From Lachnospiraceae bacterium (GTDB lineage Bacteria > Bacillota > Clostridia > Lachnospirales > Lachnospiraceae): a stretch of DNA of 64,000 bases. Both the position numbers and the translations under genes were made by a program. The stretch is from the NCBI GenBank assembly GCA_022652545.1, contig JALCRM010000003.1, positions 1 through 64,000 on the forward strand, written 5' to 3'. Below, piece by piece: positions 34,674-43,056 of the stretch (the first letter of the stretch is position 1; the number at the start of each line of letters is the position of its first letter). The notes beneath the pieces are model-generated. The model was not told where the DNA came from, made no database searches, and saw nothing but the letters and a program-made list of their open reading frames with translations.

Positions 34674-35732
34674 ATGGAAAGAGACGGGAAGAACGGGCGA
34701 CAACAGCATGCAGGCAAGGGGAAAAAGGTGCTGCAGTCATCCGCTCCGAAGGCAAACGCAAAATTCATAAGCGGGAAAGCACAGAATTTGCCGGCAGAGG
34801 GCTTCCCGGTAGATTCTGACGGCGTGCATCTCTCATACAAGAGCACCTATCTTCCGGATGCAGTCTCTGTTCACAGAATTATTTCCGTACATTATTTTCA
34901 ATACCTGAGTAACTTTTCATTTCCAGGGGAGAAGCACGATTTCTGGGAACTGGTGGCAGTGGACAGGGGAGTTATCGATGCAATTGAGGATGACACACGT
35001 TTTACGATGCACAGCGGAGACCTGCTGCTGCACCGGCCGAATGTTTTCCACAACATTCTTACGAACGGAAGAATTTCGCCCAGTCTGATTGTCATTTCCT
35101 TCAAAAGCCAGTCATCTGCACTTGGAAAGATAGCAGGCATCCTGCTTTCGGCCGACACGACAGAGAAAACACTGCTGGCACAGATCCTCATCGAAGCAAG
35201 GGCGCTGTTTGAAGGGCCGCTTGACAAAACATATCAGGAAAAACTCAGATTTCGCAAAGATATTCCTTTTGGCTCTGCACAGATGCTGCGTACCAGTCTT
35301 GAGCAGCTGCTGATCCGGTTCTGCAGAAAGTGCGTCCGGGATCATGTCGTGACCAGAAATCTGCTTTTACCTGAGAACGCAGGAAAAGCAGATTTTTTCA
35401 GCATCATTGAAAATTACCTGAATGACCACATATCCGAGCAGCTGAAGGTGGAAGATATCTGCAGGGACAATATGATCAGCCGGACGCACCTGCAGCGGCT
35501 GTTCCGCGAGCACTGCGGCAGCGGCGTTATCAAACATTTCATTACTCTTAAGATAGACAGGGCAAAGGAACTGATCCGGAACCGGCAATCGGATTTTTCA
35601 CAGATCGCCGGTGAACTCGGATATTCCTCTTTGTACTATTTTTCCAGACAGTTCAAGCAGGTCACGACTATGTCGCCGTCAGAATATGTTTCGTCGGTGC
35701 GCAGCATTACGGAAAAAGACAGACCGGAGTAA
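34674..35732 (+). CDS. AraC-family regulator of the glycan island
   Basis: 352 residues. The N-terminal cupin sensor (FWELVAVDRGVIDAIEDD, MHSGDLLLHRPNVFHNI) and the C-terminal AraC DNA-binding domain (KVEDICRDNMISRTHLQRLFREHCG; FSQIAGELGYSSLYYFSRQFKQVTTMSPSEY) are clear. The first 45 residues are polar and may not be part of the fold; the start at 34674 has AAGG upstream, and later starts lack a good site. It faces the ABC transporter genes and is probably their sugar-responsive activator. Confidence 0.85.
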   Translation: MERDGKNGRQQHAGKGKKVLQSSAPKANAKFISGKAQNLPAEGFPVDSDGVHLSYKSTYLPDAVSVHRIISVHYFQYLSNFSFPGEKHDFWELVAVDRGVIDAIEDDTRFTMHSGDLLLHRPNVFHNILTNGRISPSLIVISFKSQSSALGKIAGILLSADTTEKTLLAQILIEARALFEGPLDKTYQEKLRFRKDIPFGSAQMLRTSLEQLLIRFCRKCVRDHVVTRNLLLPENAGKADFFSIIENYLNDHISEQLKVEDICRDNMISRTHLQRLFREHCGSGVIKHFITLKIDRAKELIRNRQSDFSQIAGELGYSSLYYFSRQFKQVTTMSPSEYVSSVRSITEKDRPE

Positions 35733-35775
35733 ATAATGTGAACGGAAAAGCCAAATGTACAAAAACATGAATCGA

Positions 35776-35803
35776 TTGTGCAAGTCAAACAGACGGAGAT
35801 AAT
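35776..35803 (+). promoter_or_regulatory. Possible promoter of the ABC transporter operon
   Basis: TTGTGC (35776-35781) and GATAAT (35798-35803) with a 16-base spacer in the A+T-rich gap before the binding-protein gene. An AraC-activated promoter would be expected to have a weak -35 like this one. Confidence 0.4.
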
Positions 35804-35860
35804 TTATTATTTTATTGTGAGTGTATTTATTTCAGGCACAGCGAAAGAAGGAGGATGAAG

Positions 35861-37258
35861 ATGAAGAAGAAGGTGTTATCGGCAGTTCTGAGCGCTGTTA
35901 TGGTCATGTCTCTATCGGCGTGCGGCAACAGTGCATCAGAAACCCAGAGTACGGCAGCTTCAGCGGCCCCGGCAGCGGCAACATCAGCGGCGGCAGCAAC
36001 ATCAGCGGCGGCAGCAACATCGACAGCGGCCGCAACATCAGCAGCGGCAGCAACCTCGGCAGCAGCGGCAGCGGAAGACAAGATCGACGCGACAGGCGAG
36101 ACACTGACTGTGTGGATGCCGCCTTTTGCATCGGCGGACGGATCCATCACGGACCAGGCATTCTGGGAAAGGGAACTGAAGCCGATCGCAGACGAGACAG
36201 GCTGCAAGATCAATGTTGAGATCGTGCCTTGGGATTCTTATGAAGAAAAATATACGACAGGCGTCAATTCAAACGAAGGTCCTGACATCGGTTATATGTA
36301 TATGGAGATGTTTTACGATTACATCCATAATGACCAGCTGGAAGATGTTGACCAGTACTTTACGGATGCGGACAAGTCCAATTATCTGTACTACGATCTG
36401 GGGAACATTCAGGGCGGACAGTACGGCCTGCCTGTAGTTGTGGGAAATCCCAGAGTGCTTATAGGCAATATGGACATCCTTTCCAAGGCCGGGATCACGG
36501 CGATGCCGACAACATGGGATGAACTGGTGACGGACTGCAAGGCGGTCATGGAGAAGGAACCCGATGTCACACCGCTTGCACAGGCCTGGGGGAATACACA
36601 TTTCGGCGTCCTGAATGAGCTGTTCTGGCCTTATTTCTGGAGTGCGGGAGCCTCCATTGTGGATGCGGACGGCAACCTGACCGTAGATACAGCGCAGGGA
36701 CTTGAAGCAGCCCAGTTCATATATGATCTCAGATACAAGGATAACATTCTCAACGATTCCTGCACGTCTACCGATGGCGATGCCGCATTAAGCAACTTTA
36801 AGGATGGCAAGGTTGCTTTCGAATATGAGGCAACCGGCAATGCAACCAGGAACGAAGGAATTAACTGGAGCTATTCCATTCTCGCAGCTCCGGAAGGCGG
36901 TGCCAAGACCTTCGTTGCGGCAGACTGCCTTGTCATGCTGAGTTCCTGCAAGGATAAGCCGCTTGCGGCCAAAGCAATGAAACTGATGACCAGCACAGAC
37001 GTGATGAAGAGATTCCATACGGAAGTTTCAAGCCAGATGCCGATCACAAAGGACGAAGAGATTGCCGCTGACGATCCGTTCAAGGATCTTTATGCAAATG
37101 ACGGTGACAAGTTCCAGACTCTTCCTGTTTTTGAAGGCTCCGCGGAATTCTATGACTATTTTTACAAGGATCTGCAATCCATGATGCAGGGACAGATGAA
37201 ACCCGAAGATGTTCTTAAGGATGCGACGGATTATTATAACAGCAACATCAAGGAATAA
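35861..37258 (+). CDS. Sugar ABC transporter substrate-binding lipoprotein
   Basis: 465 residues. Lipoprotein signal peptide with lipobox LSAC at about residue 20, then an Ala/Thr/Ser linker of about 35 residues made of an 18-bp tandem repeat (35980-36075). A family 1 solute-binding fold follows (ETLTVWMPPF, NEGPDIGYMYMEMF, YGLPVVVGNPRVL, FKDGKVAFEYEATG). It should capture an oligosaccharide outside the cell and pass it to the two permeases encoded next. The start at 35861 has seven-base spacing to AAGGAGG; the ATG at 35855 is too close. No ATPase gene is in the cluster, so a shared MsmK-type ATPase is likely. Confidence 0.92.
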   Translation: MKKKVLSAVLSAVMVMSLSACGNSASETQSTAASAAPAAATSAAAATSAAAATSTAAATSAAAATSAAAAAEDKIDATGETLTVWMPPFASADGSITDQAFWERELKPIADETGCKINVEIVPWDSYEEKYTTGVNSNEGPDIGYMYMEMFYDYIHNDQLEDVDQYFTDADKSNYLYYDLGNIQGGQYGLPVVVGNPRVLIGNMDILSKAGITAMPTTWDELVTDCKAVMEKEPDVTPLAQAWGNTHFGVLNELFWPYFWSAGASIVDADGNLTVDTAQGLEAAQFIYDLRYKDNILNDSCTSTDGDAALSNFKDGKVAFEYEATGNATRNEGINWSYSILAAPEGGAKTFVAADCLVMLSSCKDKPLAAKAMKLMTSTDVMKRFHTEVSSQMPITKDEEIAADDPFKDLYANDGDKFQTLPVFEGSAEFYDYFYKDLQSMMQGQMKPEDVLKDATDYYNSNIKE

Positions 37259-37338
37259 AGCATAAAGCCTTTACCAGGATAGAACGGGGCAGATACAGCA
37301 AACTGTGTCTGCCTCTTTTCATAAGAGAGGAGACGGCC

Positions 37339-38220
37339 ATGTCCAGAAAAACCAGAGAAGCGTTCGAAGGATATGTTTATATCATTCCGAGCTTCATCAT
37401 ACTTTTGATATTTTACATCATCCCGATCTTTATGTCGGGATACTACAGCTTCACAAGTTATTCTCTGGTAAAGGCGCCGAGGTTCGTCGGCCTCAGAAAT
37501 TACATGAAAATGCTGACAGATTCCTATGTACTTGCCGCCATCAAGAATACCTTTATCTATACACTGGTCACGGTTCCTTTCCAGACGATTTTGGCTCTTC
37601 TTTTTGCGGCATTTCTTGCCATGCGTTTCAGAAACTGGTTCGGCGAAATGATCCGCAGCGCCATGTTCATTCCTGTAATTGCTTCAGCGGTGGCCTGCGG
37701 TGCCGTATGGGCGGTTCTGATGGATACGGACAACGGGCTGTTAAATTTCATCCTTCATTTCTTCGGTGCGAAGGGCATCAACTGGCTGGGCAGCTCGCAA
37801 TACGCTCTTATCAGTATCTGCATTGTCGCAATCTGGAAAAACGTGGGGTATTTCCTGGTCATTTATTATGCCGGGATCATGGGGATATCCAGAGACCTGT
37901 TTGAGGCCGCGGAGATTGACGGCGCCAGTAAGTGGCAGGAATTTCGCCTGATCACCATTCCGATGCTGAAGCCGGTCACCTACCTGATCGTCACGCTGGG
38001 TATCATCTGGTCTTTCCAGGTCTTTGACCTTTCCTATGTCATGACGGGCGGAGGCCCCGGGAAATCAACGGTGACGCTGGTCATGGATATCTACAATCAG
38101 GCGTTCAAGGGGAACGGAAAAATGGGTTATGCAAGCGCGATCGCAATGGTTCTTCTCCTTTTCATCGTTATTGTCAACCTGATCGAAAACCGTTTCTTCA
38201 AGCCGAAGGAGGAGGTGTGA
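37339..38220 (+). CDS. Sugar ABC transporter permease, MalF/UgpA type
   Basis: 293 residues with six membrane segments (first YVYIIPSFIILLIFYIIPIFMSGYYSF, split by polar loops later). The permease signature EAA loop reads EAAEIDGASKWQEFRLITIPMLKP. It forms half of the membrane channel for the sugar taken up by the adjacent binding protein. AGAGGAG lies upstream. The second permease begins one base after its stop. Confidence 0.92.
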   Translation: MSRKTREAFEGYVYIIPSFIILLIFYIIPIFMSGYYSFTSYSLVKAPRFVGLRNYMKMLTDSYVLAAIKNTFIYTLVTVPFQTILALLFAAFLAMRFRNWFGEMIRSAMFIPVIASAVACGAVWAVLMDTDNGLLNFILHFFGAKGINWLGSSQYALISICIVAIWKNVGYFLVIYYAGIMGISRDLFEAAEIDGASKWQEFRLITIPMLKPVTYLIVTLGIIWSFQVFDLSYVMTGGGPGKSTVTLVMDIYNQAFKGNGKMGYASAIAMVLLLFIVIVNLIENRFFKPKEEV

Positions 38221-38221
38221 C

Positions 38222-39058
38222 GTGAGAACGAAAATGATGCACAGGAAGAATTTCAACGTGCTCACGGTGATCGGCGTGATTGCGATGGTCATCTTTACCA
38301 TTTCATGTATCTATCCCTTTATTTATATGGTATTGCTGTCTCTTACGTCATCCAATACGGCGGTCCTGAGGCTGCAGGATATTTCCCTTAAGGGTTTATC
38401 CAATTACTACTATGTGCTGAAGAGCCGGAACTTTCTCCGTTCGCTGTTCAACAGTGTCCTAGTTTCCGTGCTGGCATGTTTCTTTAACAATATCATTTCC
38501 GCAATGGCGGCATATGGTTTTGCCAAAAAACGCTTTCCCGGGAACAGGTTTCTGTTCTCTCTGTTCATGCTGACGCTGATGGTTCCGGGACAGGTCACAC
38601 TTATTCCCGATTTCCTGATCATGCGCAGCTTCAATATGCTGAACACCTATCTTTCGCTGTATATTCTGATTATTAACGCATTCGGCGTTTTCCTTGTTAA
38701 ACAGTTTATGGACAGCGTTCCGGATGAACTTCTGGAAGCGGCCAAGGTGGACGGATGTCCGGAACACAAGATTTTCATCCAGATAGCACTGCCGCTGCTC
38801 AAGCCGGTGCTGGTTTCCCTGACAATTTTCACCTTTGTCAATATCTGGAACAGTTTCCTGTGGCCGCTGGTTGCCGTAACCAAATCCGATATGTATACGC
38901 TGACGGTAGTACTGTCCCTTCTCAAGGCCCAGTATACGGCGAACTATGGCTTCATTATGGCCGGTGCCACAGTTACATTTGTTTTTCCGTTCATACTGTA
39001 CATTACTCTTCAGAAACAGTTTGTAGAAGGAATTGCCCTGAGCGGTGTCAAAGGGTGA
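38222..39058 (+). CDS. Sugar ABC transporter permease, MalG/UgpE type
   Basis: 278 residues, six membrane segments. The EAA loop (LLEAAKVDGCPEHKIFIQIALPLLKP) and the C-terminal GVKG end are typical of MalG/UgpE proteins. GTG start at 38222 with AAGGAGG eight bases upstream; an ATG at 38234 is possible. It pairs with the preceding permease. Confidence 0.92.
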   Translation: MRTKMMHRKNFNVLTVIGVIAMVIFTISCIYPFIYMVLLSLTSSNTAVLRLQDISLKGLSNYYYVLKSRNFLRSLFNSVLVSVLACFFNNIISAMAAYGFAKKRFPGNRFLFSLFMLTLMVPGQVTLIPDFLIMRSFNMLNTYLSLYILIINAFGVFLVKQFMDSVPDELLEAAKVDGCPEHKIFIQIALPLLKPVLVSLTIFTFVNIWNSFLWPLVAVTKSDMYTLTVVLSLLKAQYTANYGFIMAGATVTFVFPFILYITLQKQFVEGIALSGVKG

Positions 39059-39110
39059 AGCGTCGCATTTCTGTTCTGAAAATTTTGTCTGGCATGGAGG
39101 TGCCCCAATT

Positions 39111-40811
39111 ATGAGCGAATCCGGTGAATGCAGACTGATGACAGTACATTCCCTTGTAAAGATCTTTTCGGACGAAGGGCCGGATGTATCGGATGTGATC
39201 CACAGTCTTTCCGTATTGAAAAATGACAGATGTTCCTTCCAGATCACGTGGAGGAGAAACAGCGAAGAAAGAGATTATCTGAGGACAAAGGTGGATTCAC
39301 CGATCTCGGATTATGTGACGGTTCGCGAGGTGCGGAATGTCCCGTGTGAACTTCCCTGTCATATCGACAGAGACGATAACTATCTGCGTACTGTCCCCGG
39401 CCTCTATCCCGATCTCCTGCGGAAAGATCCGTATCCGGGAGCGGCAGTAACGGCAGGGCAGTGGAATGCTTTGTGGGTCGATATCGATGTGCCTTCCGAT
39501 GCGCAGGCAGGGGTATATTCGGTAAGGCTTGATCTGACGACTGTTATTTCAAACGAACATTTCGGTACTGCGGAAGTGACCGTGGAGATCATTGACGCAG
39601 TTCTTCCCGCTCTTGATATCAGGCATACGGAGTGGTTCCATACGGATTGCATCGCCAACTACTATAATACAGAGGTTTTCAGCGACAGATACTGGGAACT
39701 CACGGAAAATTTCATGAAGAGTGCACGCCGGTGCAGCGTAAACATGCTGCTGACGCCGATCTTCACACCGCCGCTCGATACGGCTAAAGGAAAAGAGCGC
39801 ACAACAGTGCAGCTCGTGGATGTCAACATTCAGGACGGCAGGTATTCCTTTGGATTCGAAAAACTTGTCCGCTGGATCGAAATGTGCCGCAGGAACGGTT
39901 TTGAATATCTGGAGATCTCACATCTGTTTTCACAGTGGGGAGTTACGGCCGCTCCGAAGGTCATGGGGACGGTGGACGGAAAATACAGGAAGATCTTCGG
40001 GTGGGAAACGGACGCTTCCGATCTGGCATACGAGGATTTCCTTTCCAGACTGCTTCCCGAACTTACCGGCCTTCTTCGTAAGTATTATGATCCATCGCAC
40101 GTTTATTTCCATATTTCCGATGAACCTCAGATCACCCAGCTGCAGAATTATTCGGCGGCACGCAGAATGGTGGGAAAGTATCTGCAGGGGTTTCGGATCA
40201 TGGATGCACTTTCGGATTACAATTTCTACCGGACGGGAGCAGTGGATATTCCGGTCTGTTCCACAAACCACATAAAGCCGTTCCTTGAGAATCGCCCCAA
40301 GGAACTCTGGTGCTATTACTGTACAGCGCAGTATAAAGATGTGGCAAATCGATTTATCGCAATGCCGTCCGCCAGGAACCGCATTCTGGGCCTGCAGCTC
40401 TACAAGTATTGCATAGATGGATTTCTGCAGTGGGGATTTAACTTCTATAATTCACTGGATTCACTATACCCGATCGACCCCTATCAGACGACCGGAAGTG
40501 ACGGCACTTTTCCGTCAGGGGATCCGTTCCTTGTTTATCCGGGAAAGGACGGAATACCGGAGGAATCAATCCGGTTTATGGTTATGGAGGAAGGATTATC
40601 CGATCTGCGCGCACTTCGTCTCCTTGAATCCATGGCAGGAAGAGAAGAAGCGATGCGTACGGCCGACTTTTCAAAGGTGGAATTTGACAAATATCCGGCG
40701 GATGCGCAGTTTTTGCTTAACGCAAGGGAGAATGTCAACCATGCCATTGCCGAAGCTGTCCGGAAACGGCTCAATGAAGAACTGGCAGGAAAGTGCGCTG
40801 CAGAAAGATAA
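39111..40811 (+). CDS. DUF4091 glycoside-hydrolase-like protein
   Basis: 566 residues, no signal peptide, so cytosolic. The N-terminal part is a strand-rich domain (ALWVDIDVPSDAQAGVYSVRL). The rest resembles a TIM-barrel hydrolase (FHISDEPQITQLQ with a likely catalytic acidic pair; ELWCYYCTAQYKDVANRF), ending in the DUF4091 region (GLQLYKYCIDGFLQWGFNFYNS, EEGLSDLRALRLLE). Related proteins occur in glycan-use clusters; a defined substrate is not known to me. Start at 39111 with GGAGGT nine bases upstream. It should act on the sugar imported by the neighbouring transporter. Confidence 0.83.
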   Translation: MSESGECRLMTVHSLVKIFSDEGPDVSDVIHSLSVLKNDRCSFQITWRRNSEERDYLRTKVDSPISDYVTVREVRNVPCELPCHIDRDDNYLRTVPGLYPDLLRKDPYPGAAVTAGQWNALWVDIDVPSDAQAGVYSVRLDLTTVISNEHFGTAEVTVEIIDAVLPALDIRHTEWFHTDCIANYYNTEVFSDRYWELTENFMKSARRCSVNMLLTPIFTPPLDTAKGKERTTVQLVDVNIQDGRYSFGFEKLVRWIEMCRRNGFEYLEISHLFSQWGVTAAPKVMGTVDGKYRKIFGWETDASDLAYEDFLSRLLPELTGLLRKYYDPSHVYFHISDEPQITQLQNYSAARRMVGKYLQGFRIMDALSDYNFYRTGAVDIPVCSTNHIKPFLENRPKELWCYYCTAQYKDVANRFIAMPSARNRILGLQLYKYCIDGFLQWGFNFYNSLDSLYPIDPYQTTGSDGTFPSGDPFLVYPGKDGIPEESIRFMVMEEGLSDLRALRLLESMAGREEAMRTADFSKVEFDKYPADAQFLLNARENVNHAIAEAVRKRLNEELAGKCAAER

Positions 40812-40817
40812 AGGATC

Positions 40818-41936
40818 ATGGAGATCAGCAAAACAGTACTGGATGAGGTAACACAGGCCTTTCAGATCGGGGAGGAGCCATTTTCCATACGCCGGTACGG
40901 CAGCGGACATATCAATGACACTTTCCTTCTTGAGAACGGAGATAAGAAATATATACTCCAGCGCATCAATACATCCATTTTCAGGGATCCGGTGTCACTG
41001 ATGTGGAATATTCGTCATGTTACGGATTTCCTGAGAAAGAAAATAGTATGCGCGGGCGGGGACCCCGAAAGGGAAACATTGAATCTCGTCAGTGCGAAAG
41101 ACGGCACAGACTACTATATTGACAGAAATAATAATTACTGGCGGATCTACAGGTTTATCACGGATGCGGTTAGCTTTGACCTTGTGCGCAGGCCGGAAGA
41201 TTTTTATCAGAGCGGTCTTGCCTTCGGACATTTTCAGAGGATGCTGGCGGATTATCCGGCGGAGGAACTTTTCGAAACGATACCGGATTTTCACAATACG
41301 CCGAAGCGGTATGCCGATTTCTGCCGGGCGGTTGAGGAGGATGCTGCCGGGCGCGTGTCCGGAGTGAAAAGAGAGATAGAGTTTTTTATGGAAAGGCATG
41401 AGGATTATGACATGGCGGTCAGGGAGCATAGAGAAGGAAGCCTGCCTCTCCGCGTTACACATAACGATACGAAGCTGAACAATATTATGATCGACAGCAG
41501 AACAGGACAGGCATTATGTATTATTGACCTCGATACGGTGATGCCGGGATTCTCGATCTTTGATTTCGGGGATTCCATCCGTTTCGGAGCGAACACGGCG
41601 GAGGAAGACGAACGGGATCTGGGGAAAGTATCTTTTTCTATCATGCTGTATGAGACCTACTGCCGGGGATTTCTGAGGGGCTGCGCGGGAAGTCTTACGA
41701 AAACGGAACTCGAAATGCTTCCGCAGGGTGCGCGCCTGATGACGCTTGAGTGCGGTATGCGTTTTCTGGCGGATTATTTGCAGGGGGATATCTATTTTCG
41801 GACGGACCGTGAAGGACAAAACCTGGATCGCGCGAGAACACAGATCGCAATGACTGCAGATATGGAAAAAAAGTGGGAAGAAATGAGCAGCGTTACGCGC
41901 GAAACAGCTGCCGCCGTAACTGCAGACGGAAGATGA
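40818..41936 (+). CDS. Aminoglycoside-phosphotransferase-fold sugar kinase, NahK-like
   Basis: 372 residues. Kinase fold with an N-lobe (SGHINDTFLLENGDKKYILQRIN), a catalytic loop VTHNDTKLNNIMID and metal site IIDLDTVMPG; FDFGDSIRFGANTAEEDE follows. These motifs fit N-acetylhexosamine 1-kinase (NahK) of the lacto-N-biose/galacto-N-biose pathway. No GH112 phosphorylase or UDP-sugar transferase is present here, so the substrate may be another freed hexosamine. It lies six bases after the DUF4091 gene. Confidence 0.8.
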   Translation: MEISKTVLDEVTQAFQIGEEPFSIRRYGSGHINDTFLLENGDKKYILQRINTSIFRDPVSLMWNIRHVTDFLRKKIVCAGGDPERETLNLVSAKDGTDYYIDRNNNYWRIYRFITDAVSFDLVRRPEDFYQSGLAFGHFQRMLADYPAEELFETIPDFHNTPKRYADFCRAVEEDAAGRVSGVKREIEFFMERHEDYDMAVREHREGSLPLRVTHNDTKLNNIMIDSRTGQALCIIDLDTVMPGFSIFDFGDSIRFGANTAEEDERDLGKVSFSIMLYETYCRGFLRGCAGSLTKTELEMLPQGARLMTLECGMRFLADYLQGDIYFRTDREGQNLDRARTQIAMTADMEKKWEEMSSVTRETAAAVTADGR

Positions 41937-41954
41937 ATACAGGAAGGAAACAGG

Positions 41955-42605
41955 ATGCCGGCACGATCAGACAGACTTTTCAGGATCCCTATCATTGCTT
42001 CTCCCGGAGAGATAGGGCAGTGCGATAAATTCAAAGTAGAACAATATAACTGGGGCGGAGAATACCGCCCGCACACATCCGGACAGCTGGCTGTCTGTGC
42101 GGACGGCAGCTTTTACGCGGTCATGACCTGTTTTGAAAAAGCGCCGGGATACGAAATTGCGGCTCAGGACGGACCCGTATACAGGGATTCCGCGATGGAA
42201 GTATTTATCCAGCCATACCCGGCCGGTGAAAACAAAAGCACCTATATGAACTTCGAGATGAATTCCGGGGGTGTGCTCCTTGCGGAATACGGCCCGGGAC
42301 GAGGAGGACGCAGACACTTTCCTTCGGATATCCGAAATAATATCAAATGCCGCGTAACAACGGAAGAAGACAGATGGAACGCTGAACTAATGGTTCCGCC
42401 CGAGGCGGTTTTCTATACCTGCGGAAGGAATGATTTTGCCGGAGGAGACAGGATCCGGTTTAATTTTTACAAGATCAGCGAGCAGCATGAGCCGGTTCAT
42501 TTCGGCAGTCTGACAGAAATCACCAGCCCTGTCCCGGATTTCCATCTTCCGGAATTTTTTGCAGAAGGCCTGCTGTTCAAGGCAGATGACAGATGTAAAT
42601 CCTGA
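41955..42605 (+). CDS. CBM9-like carbohydrate-binding protein
   Basis: 216 residues, no signal peptide. It looks like the family 9-like (DOMON-type) sugar-binding fold: FKVEQYNWGGEYRPHTSGQLAVCADGSFYAVMTCFE, a VYRDSAMEVFIQP strand and a W-N-AELMVP strand. Cytosolic members appear as the last gene of Firmicutes glycan clusters with DUF4091 proteins; the role is unclear. AGGAAACAGG precedes the ATG. It is the last island gene before the right-hand repeat. Confidence 0.75.
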   Translation: MPARSDRLFRIPIIASPGEIGQCDKFKVEQYNWGGEYRPHTSGQLAVCADGSFYAVMTCFEKAPGYEIAAQDGPVYRDSAMEVFIQPYPAGENKSTYMNFEMNSGGVLLAEYGPGRGGRRHFPSDIRNNIKCRVTTEEDRWNAELMVPPEAVFYTCGRNDFAGGDRIRFNFYKISEQHEPVHFGSLTEITSPVPDFHLPEFFAEGLLFKADDRCKS

Positions 42606-42641
42606 GAATGATCGTGTGCTTTATCCGGCAGCTGTCAGACG

Positions 42642-42728
42642 TTGCGCAAGGCAGCTGCGGCGGTGCTGATCGGCAGGATCAGGGATCTCCTTCAGTCACC
42701 TTCCTCGGAGACTGCTTCGATCTCGTGA
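42642..42728 (+). pseudogene. 3' remnant of an SGNH esterase gene
   Basis: About 28 codons matching the last residues of the esterase at 33425-34567, in frame to the stop, with no upstream coding part. It overlaps the hypA 3' end in antisense, as in the left copy. Confidence 0.75.
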
Positions 42729-42785
42729 ATGATGAGTTCTGTGCCCTTCAGCAGGAAGGTATCCTCGCTGCCGCAAAGGGGGCAG
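42650..42785 (+). repeat. 136-bp direct repeat, right copy
   Basis: Matches 34489-34624. It holds the 3' end of the intact hypA (minus strand) and an in-frame 3' remnant of the SGNH esterase on the plus strand (KAAAAVLIGRIRDLL... to a stop at 42726-42728). It marks the right border of the island. Confidence 0.92.
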
Positions 42786-43051
42786 GCCCTGCCATACCGT
42801 ACCGTTTCATAGGTGCCGTGACAGCTGCGGCAGAAAGTGACGGCCGGCAGAGTTTCGATCTTCAGATCCGCTCCCGCAAAGAGCGGATCCTTTTTACGGA
42901 AATACTGCCAGCAGTCCGTGAGATATTCCGGGACGACGCCGGATACTTCGCCGATCCCGAGCGTTACCGAAACAATGCCGGACACGTGATTTTCCCGTGC
43001 GGTCTCCTTCAGCGTATCAGCCAGAGACAGAATAATGCCGAGTTCATGCAT
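42692..43051 (-). CDS. hypA: HypA nickel metallochaperone for hydrogenase maturation
   Basis: 119 residues. Begins MHELGI, with the nickel-binding Met-His-Glu, and has the zinc finger CRSC ... CPLC. It delivers nickel to [NiFe] hydrogenase, but no [NiFe] hydrogenase or other hyp gene is in the window. The start is at 43051; five bases separate it from the upstream flavoprotein stop, so the two are co-transcribed. A second, broken copy of its 3' end lies at 34534-34640. Confidence 0.9.
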   Translation of the reverse strand: MHELGIILSLADTLKETARENHVSGIVSVTLGIGEVSGVVPEYLTDCWQYFRKKDPLFAGADLKIETLPAVTFCRSCHGTYETVRYGRACPLCGSEDTFLLKGTELIIHEIEAVSEEGD

Positions 43052-43056
43052 AACAG

